A stretch of 64,000 nt of DNA from Ipomoea triloba (taxonomy: Eukaryota > Streptophyta > Magnoliopsida > Solanales > Convolvulaceae), in the NCBI RefSeq assembly GCF_003576645.1, contig NC_044916.1, forward strand, positions 11,627,149 to 11,691,148, in the 5' to 3' direction. Made by a program: the position numbers and the translations under genes. Under the pieces are notes generated by a model, which saw nothing but the letters and a program-made list of their open reading frames with translations, did not search any database and was not told where the DNA came from. This document shows positions 57,572 to 64,000 of this stretch, in pieces. How positions within the stretch are numbered: position 1 is the first letter of the stretch; every line of letters starts with the position of its first letter.

Positions 57572-58373
57572 CCATGGGTAGGAAATTAGATATATAATAA
57601 TTAAGTAATAAATATGTTTAGGAAAGAAGATATATTTTGTTGATTAGAAATAAAATTTTTTTTTAATAAAATACAAGTATTAGATATTTTGCAAAAAAAA
57701 ACCTGGTAAATATTAATTTTATTTTTTAATGATGTGTCATCTTCTCCTTTACCGTTGGTGTATAACATCTATACATCGGCGGTGCATTAAATATTAATTC
57801 AAAAGGTTTATTGCTTTTTATATAAATTTTAGTCAAATCTTTTAAATTTGAAATTTTATATTACAATTTTAAAAAATTTCAATAGACACATTATAAGAAC
57901 TAGTATTTTTACCCGTGCATTGATGGATTTGTTATAATATTTTAAGAATATTTAGATCGATATATATTATAACAACGAATATTATATAGTGCAATTGATG
58001 AATATTATATAGTGCAATTGTTTTCTAATGTTATCATTGCTTTAATTCGAGCAAATAATTGTCCAATTATCCGTGTGATGCACTCATGCACATATAAAAA
58101 AAATTCAATTCATAACATTTAATTAACATATTATGTGCCTATAAATAAATTGAAAACACATTATTTATTGTATGCAGATATATAATATGTTAATTACATG
58201 TGCCTAATTTATTAATTGTAGACACATAATGTAATAAATTATAAATTAATTTGTTATTAAGTAATATTAGTTTATTAGTATATAAATTGTGCAAATTTAT
58301 ACAAATAACAAATATTTTATTATAATTTGTATTTAATTTTTGTGTATTCTAAAATATGTTATAAAATATACTA

Positions 58374-58627
58374 CCCCGTCCCATTTTGGTTGTCTGATTC
58401 GTTTAACGAGACTTGACTAGAGTTATTTTTAATCTAATTTTTAATAATATTAAGTTTAACATTAATATATAAAATTTATATATGTAGAAACTACATTAAA
58501 AGTACTATTAGACACAAACAATTAAATTTTAAAATAATAAAAAATTACTAAAGAAAATAAGCAATAAAGAAAGAGTTGATTTGACCAATGAATAATAAAT
58601 AGGACAGGTAAAATAGGACAGAGGGAG
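58374..58627. mobile_element. Stowaway MITE, TSD TA
   Basis: Starts CCCCGTCCCATTTTGG and ends TAGGACAGAGGGAG, the known Stowaway (Tc1/mariner) termini, with TA on both sides. About 254 bp, non-coding. Confidence 0.85.
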
Positions 58628-59842
58628 TATTAAAGATGGAATGCTTTAATATATATATTATTTATTTGTTTTAATCTTATCCATTCATTAGATATTTTAA
58701 ATAAAAAAAAACTTTTCTTTTATATTGTATAAGAATTGATGCTCCAAGCTAAGCATTCATAAGAACCACCTTAGCGGTATGGGGCTTGGCCCCCCAACCC
58801 CCACCCCACTCCTACCTTCACCTTAAAATATTTTAGTAAATATATAGGTATATATTGATATAATAGGGACAAAATACATTTTTGGCAACCCCTCTAATTT
58901 TTAAAAAATAATCTATTATGTTTATATTGAGTGAACTCAAAATATATATTAAAGTTTAAATTCATTAAATAGAAATAAATAAATAAAATAATTAAATTCA
59001 ATATTTTTCTTTTTATCTTATTTCTTTTATCAAGATTTTAATAATGGGTGGCATCAAGTATCCATTTTATTTTTAAAAATCTCCAAATTTGAGATATATG
59101 CTTTAGTTCTATTAGCTATGTTAATTAATTAATTAATGATTTATTGTGTGTTTTAATTATTTATTTACACTTTGAAGATGTACATTTGGTTGTTTAAATA
59201 ATTAGTTTTGAAATTCTCAAAAATTAATATTGATTGTTTAATTCGTGATCTTGATTTTTGTCTTTTATCTCTAAAATTTTGAAATATTTAGTTAATCAAT
59301 AAAATGAATATCAATTAATTCTGAAAAAAATTAGATGACAAAATAATTGACAAAACTTTTTATTTGATAAAAATTGACAATTTATATTTAAGTAAGTGGT
59401 GTTGTTGTTGTTGTTGAACAATCGACACCCGTGCCAATCATACTCATATAATTATTATATGTATTTCATACTTTATTAGTTATTACACATAGTATAATTA
59501 TAAATCATTATCAATAATAATTACAATAATGTATGGTATATATAATAATATAGTACGGTTAATTATAATGTCGACTAACACGGTAAATTTTCTCTACTAC
59601 ATTGGCCCCAACTCGAGTTTTCTGGCTCCGGCCCTGTCGGATGTGAAGTTGCAAAAGTAGGATTTTGTTTTTATTAGTAGTATAGATATAGACATATAGT
59701 AATAGCTTTGGAGATAGTTTGAGTGGAAAGTTACAAAAGTGGAATTTTGTTTTTATTAGTAGTATAGATTAGTACTATCATATCGTTTGTATACGCGACA
59801 TTATAGCATTTGATTTCCATATAATTAATAATTAGCACATTA

Positions 59843-59930
59843 TGCTCTTTGTGCTTCATTTGGTTGAGAAAGTAGTTATGAACATATACTACATTGTAAC
59901 AGAGTCAATAGTACTCAAAAAAATAAAAAT
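59843..59930 (+). mobile_element. 5'-truncated SINE, TSD AATTAGCACATTA
   Basis: Only the 3' tail is present (GTGCTTCATTTGGTTGAGAA to GTACTCAAAA). The 13-bp duplication AATTAGCACATTA flanks it exactly (59830-59842, 59931-59943), so it arrived already truncated. Confidence 0.8.
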
Positions 59931-60232
59931 AATTAGCACATTAGATATATATTTGAGTCCAATAATAAAGGTAAGTTAATTTTTTTTTTGTTGGGTGAGG
60001 ATAAAGGTAAGCTAATGGATGCGTATAAGCTAGTAAATCTAATATAGTATTTATTGCGTATACACGATATTATAGCATCTCGATTATTGTTTGGTTGATA
60101 GAAATGGAATTATTATGAATATTGATTTCATTATTTGTTTTTATTAGTATTTTTCACCCGTTTGATCCACATAATGAATTTGTTATAATACTTTAAGAAT
60201 ATTTTAATCGATATACAATTATATAAATTGTA

Positions 60233-60262
60233 ACAAAGTCAGTAGTACTCAAAAAAAAAATA
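60233..60262 (+). repeat. Very short SINE tail insertion
   Basis: GTAACAAAGTCAGTAGTACT followed by C and an A run, flanked by TATAAATT on both sides. It interrupts a repeat that is continuous at 57960, which confirms an insertion. Confidence 0.6.
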
Positions 60263-61197
60263 TAAATTATAACATTGAATATTATATAGTACAATTGAAG
60301 AAATGAGTTAATCGATTATGTTTTCTAAAGTTATCCTTGCTTGAATTCGAGTAAATAATTACCCAATTAATAGCCAATGTGTAGATGTATGCATCCGATG
60401 CTGAAACTTTGGAGATTTCATATATCAGTGTTTAGGATTTGTATAAATTGGGCAAATTTGCTCATTCTCGAACAACTCAGTTATAGAAATAAATTGCTAT
60501 CCTAATTCATTTGTATGGAAGATATATTTTCTGTGTAAATATATACCAATATTTTCATCTTCGCACATACAAGGAATAATCAATAAAACACAAAAATGGT
60601 GAATATGAACAATATATAAAGAAGAAGCTACTTCAGTCATCCTCTAATGGTCCCTGCATTGCATCTTTTCTTAGCTAGTTAGCTTGTTTAAATGGACACC
60701 CTCTTATCTAATTAATGACAATTGACAATGATGATGATCTTTGGATAGTAATTATTCAAATAATAATTATTTAATAGTAATTGTAATAGAATATAGTTTA
60801 TACCTTAGGAGTTATGAGACTTAAACGGGTTGTAAGGAATGTGATTTTCAATAAAAAAAATTTCTAATCAAATTTTAAATTAAAGTTGTTATTATATTGA
60901 CTAATAAAACAATAATTAATAAATAATAAATTATAAAAGGGGATAAGATAATGTGTGTCCAACGCCGATTAATCCTTGCGAATTGAGGCCCATATAGTTG
61001 AATAGATATAAATGTCTAAAGGACAACATTGAAATTTTTATAATTGCAAGTGTTTTCTCTCTTTAGGTCCCTCTCTCTAGAGCTCTTCCTCTCGCTAGTA
61101 TTGGGTTCTGTATCGCCAAATTCTGCATTCTTTTTTTTTTTGTTTCCCTGGCAACGTTCGTCAGCCTCATTCTAGCCGTCTTCTAGTTGCCGCAACC

Positions 61198-61720
61198 ATG
61201 GACATTGGTCCTTTAGCGAACTGGTGCTCTCTCATTTCTCTTGAGGATGAAAACACCAATAAATCCTTCACTAATCAAGAGCAGGACTCCCGGGAACCAG
61301 TGCGCCCAGACAAGAACCCGTGGGTACTTGTTGGTCGTTTCTTAACCGATAAACACATTAAAATTGACATTATGCAATAGGTGATGGCCACCGCGTGGAG
61401 AGTGATGATGGGGGTTCGTACCACAGGGGCAGGCGGGGGCAGGTTCCTTTTCGAATTCCCTAATCAGAACGACGCTAAAAGAGTTCTTGATGATAGACCT
61501 TGGGCATTTGAGAACAACTCCTTGGTTTGCACTCGTTTGGAGGAAGGTACCCAACCAGACACGACTATCTTGAACAGGCTTAGCTTCCCATCTGGATTTA
61601 TATTTATGACTTACCATTTGGTTACTCTACTGATATGATTATTAAACATATTGGTAATGTCATTGGCTCTTTTATCAAGTCTTGAAATTGTACTTTTAGG
61701 GTGAGGTGCAAAGGATGCTT
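61198..61720 (+). pseudogene. LINE ORF1 fragment (DUF4283 gag-like domain)
   Basis: Starts MDIGPLANWCSLISLEDENT. After a TAG at about 61378, VMATAWRVMMGVRTTGAGGG and RFLFEFPNQNDAKRVLDDRP continue the same frame. A frameshift near 61600 hides a segment like DLPFGYSTDMIIKHIGNVIG. WVLVGRFLTDK...ATAWR...GGRFLFEF...WAFENN is the DUF4283 nucleic-acid-binding domain of plant LINE ORF1. CT-rich leader sequence before the ATG (61040-61197) fits a LINE 5' end. No zinc knuckle or ORF2 follows, so the copy is truncated. Confidence 0.8.
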
Positions 61721-61729
61721 TCGTGTTAA

Positions 61730-62358
61730 AACGAATAGATAACTCCTCGAGTATCGTGTCTCGAAGGAGGCAAAGTAGAGGATTACTTAGTTTCTATTTA
61801 TAAGAATGCATTGTGGTCGTAAGAGTATTTATTGCTCAAGAATTAAGAATCAGATGTTGTGGAAGTACTATCAACTAATGCAAACAATTAAAGAATCAAA
61901 TCAAGTAAAAAGCTAGGGAGTGAATTGTGCTTAGTTATGATGCTTCATGGTGTGACTATTGCAAGGGAGTATTGATCTACAAAGTTGGTTATTCAAGGGT
62001 GTTTGAACTTAATCCCTTTTCACAATTAGTGTACTAAGGCTCCCTAGCATTGGAGTGCTTATTAGGCAACCAAGAGCATTAGAGTCATTTCATCAAACAC
62101 TTAGACTACAACACTTCCCTACTAACCTAGTTTAAGATCTACATAGGAATCCATGATTGAAATGAGCTTGCATTAACTCTAGTCACTAACATGCCTAGGT
62201 CAAAGCCTTAAACATTCAAGAGGTTGGCCAAACCTCAAAGAATTCACACAAAACAACAATCATGAACAAGAATAAGAGTTCCAACTAAAATAGATCAATC
62301 TCCACAATTAGGAACTAGAAATCTACACTTAGCATCATAACTTTGCACAATTCAATCT
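61730..62358. repeat. Unclassified repeat-like stretch
   Basis: Low coding potential. ACTCCTCGAGTATCGTGTCT and the following sequence look like the untranslated part of a retroelement, but I cannot assign a family. Confidence 0.35.
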
Positions 62359-62375
62359 AAGGGTGTGTTTGGAAG

Positions 62376-64000
62376 TAGGGCTGTGCAGCGGTCGGGTTCG
62401 GACGGTTCGGGTGGTCGGAGGCTGCAACCGATCGGATATCGGTTTTGGATTTATAACCCCAAATCGTTTAAAAAATGATGAAAACCGTCGGTTTTGGAGA
62501 TTTTGATCTCCGACCAACATCCGACTAACCGTCGGTTTAATCGGGTTGATAAAAAAAAATTAATGCAAAAACTAAATTACTTTTAGAGTTTTAGTCCAAA
62601 CTCTAAACAACCAAACCTCAAAAAACTAAAATACACACAAAATTACATATGAAAACTGAAATAGTGAAATGTCTAAGAGACTAAGACTCTAAAATCTTAA
62701 TCATTCACAAAAATTTAATTACACCAAAATACAATTCAAATTACAACTGTCATTCACAATTCACAAAGAGCAATTAAACATTTAAACCACAGCAGGTCAG
62801 CAACACAGATCCAGCCTCCAAGCCTCCAGCAGTCCAGCCTCAAATCCTCCATTACCTCCAATAGTTGCCTAAATCCTAATCCTCTTCCTAATTATATTCA
62901 AAGTTAGAAAAGATGAAAACTTAAAAATGTAGTAAAGTTGCCAAAATATATAGTATATACAATATTACAATATAATAAGTATATTGTTATTAGTAATAAC
63001 AGAAAGTTAAGATTGGGACAAAGTGTGCTCAGATTGCTTATTTTTCATATTATGTAAGGATTGGGGGAAATTGCCAATGACCTATGGATTGACCACAGTT
63101 CATGGCAACATACCAAACCCAATCCAACAAATCCCAGATTTCAGAGTATGGTGGAAGCATCATCACTGCACTGGCAGTTATTACTTATTAAACATTTAAA
63201 AAAAAACAGAGAAGAGACTAGAGAGTCAGAGAGATATAGCAGACAGCATCCTTATACAATTATACTTACAACCATTCCAATTTCCAGTGGTTAGTGGATA
63301 GTGTGATTCCTCAAACATGGGGCAGTTATTAGCCACTGAGGCTGCAAACTTTCCAGCCAGGGAGTCATCAACTCAACTCATCATTATGTAGAGCCACAGC
63401 CACCATGGTTCCATGCTCAGGCAGTCAAGCAGTCAAGCAGTCAAGTACTCAAACATACACAATTTAGTTTTAAACAGCACAAGGCACAACTCACAAGCAT
63501 AAGCAGAAAACAGTAAAACAGTAAACAAATAAAGATATGAAATAGTTTCAGAGAATTGAAATTTAATTTACTGGTATTGTAGGCAGGGAAGAACCAACTC
63601 CAGTACCAACTCCAGTGCAGAACTCAGTTTTCTTTCTGCCTAATTCTCCACTCTCCAATCTTTGTTTTTTTAACTGGGATTTTAACAAAGATTGGAGTCT
63701 CCCAACAGAAACTGGATCAGACAAAACAGTAGGGGGAACAGACTGTTCAACAGGAACAGGATCAGATTGGACTGGGAAACTTGTCACATAATCAGCATAC
63801 AACTCCTTCAAGTCTTTCATAACCTTCTCAAACAAGGACTTGCCATTTTCATCACCATATAATTGATTAAACTGATATGACATGTATTCAATTTTGTCCC
63901 TAGGATCCATTATATTTCCATAAAAAATCAGAAAATTCATCTTGTTTGGATCACCCCAGTATTTATCAAACTTGGTCCTCATATTCATTCCCATTGCTTT
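62376..64000 (-). mobile_element. 3' part of a hAT element, running off the window
   Basis: The left end TAGGGCTGTGCAGCGGTCGG followed by repeated CGGTTTTGG/GTCGGTT words resembles hAT terminal and subterminal sequence. It stands inside a GGGTGTGTTTGG MITE-like start (62359). Transposase sequence at the right confirms the superfamily. The other end lies beyond 64000. Confidence 0.55.
63563..63994 (-). pseudogene. hAT transposase fragment (RNase-H-fold part)
   Basis: Minus strand. MRTKFDKYWGDPNKMNFLIF followed by MDPRDKIEYMSYQFNQLYG matches the hAT-like transposase RNase-H-fold domain of plant Ac-like (RICESLEEPER-type) transposases. The frame ends at 63563. The C-terminal dimerisation domain is not visible in the remaining 1.2 kb, so the gene is probably broken. 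The upstream part lies outside the window. Confidence 0.7.

Larger units (their letters stand above)
53698..57806. mobile_element. Fold-back (long inverted-repeat) element, about 4.1 kb
   Basis: The stretch 53698-53935 is, with some differences, the reverse complement of 57575-57806: TATGCACTACCGATATATAG versus the complement of GGTGCATTAAATATTAATTC, followed by CATCATTAAAAAACAAAATT on both arms. The pairing continues inward: TAGTCACTA near 54350 pairs with TAGTGACTA near 56172. The left arm also holds a direct duplication (54100-54660 versus 55120-55550). No transposase is visible. It may be a fold-back or MULE-like element; no clear TSD was found. Confidence 0.55.
57807..61040. other. AT-rich intergenic sequence
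   Basis: No gene is visible. A repeat of about 150 bp (GAATTTGTTATAAT and onward, to AATTCGAGCAAATAATT) occurs at 57925-58055 and 60170-60360. A direct duplication with ATTTTGTTTTTATTAGTAGT occurs at 59660 and 59745. Identified elements inside are listed separately. Confidence 0.7.

Overview
The window is a transposon-rich, AT-rich stretch of a flowering-plant nuclear genome. Three intron-containing plant genes are intact: AIM1-like, TCX5/6-like and NPF1-like. They sit among SIRE-like Copia, LINE, CACTA, hAT, tRNA-SINE and MITE elements, with N gaps and assembly artefacts between them. The gene sequences fit a core eudicot, perhaps an asterid; I cannot name the species.

Region 1 (1-30280) is a nest of repeats. 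Its backbone reads as a SIRE/Maximus-type Copia retrotransposon on the minus strand. The 3' LTR part ends at 4613 against a polypurine tract, an env-like pseudogene lies at 5308-6557, pol at about 10955-15735 and gag at 15791-17205. A second copy of the LTR ends at 30280. Each LTR copy carries the same dead LINE. A 3.4-kb CACTA element (6977-10414, TSD TAT) interrupts the backbone and carries an exon of an ARFRP1-type small GTPase. At 17225-19095 lies the 3' part of a second LTR element (228-bp LTR, TGTTGG...CCAACA). It has picked up pieces of three unrelated host genes in the same orientation: a VAL-type B3 repressor zinc-finger segment, EF-1alpha and plastid chaperonin-60 beta. The matching solo LTR, with its 5-bp TSD, is at 487-714. 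The second LINE copy is split by a 372-bp-LTR, non-coding (LARD-like) retrotransposon at 19994-27064, TSD GTTAT. The interior of that element is rich in hairpins and minisatellites and is visibly misassembled.

Region 2 (30281-34290) is intergenic, with SINE pieces, PIF/Tourist-like MITEs, a 105-bp hAT-type MITE nested in one of them, and a 558-bp poly-G run that is almost certainly artefactual.

Region 3 (34291-53326) holds the three host genes: AIM1-like (+, 18 exons, 726 codons, C-terminal SRI), TCX5/6-like (-, 7 exons, 485 codons, with an E2F-type site upstream) and NPF1-like (-, 4 exons, 587 codons). They look intact and independent of each other. AIM1 acts in peroxisomal beta-oxidation, TCX in DREAM-type cell-cycle repression and NPF1 in proton-coupled transport.

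Region 4 (53327-64000) is intergenic. It contains a 4.1-kb fold-back structure nested with a SINE, a MITE and a LINE derivative that has its own 15-bp TSD. Beyond it are a Stowaway MITE, further SINE fragments, a LINE ORF1 fragment, and the 3' half of a hAT element that runs off the right edge.
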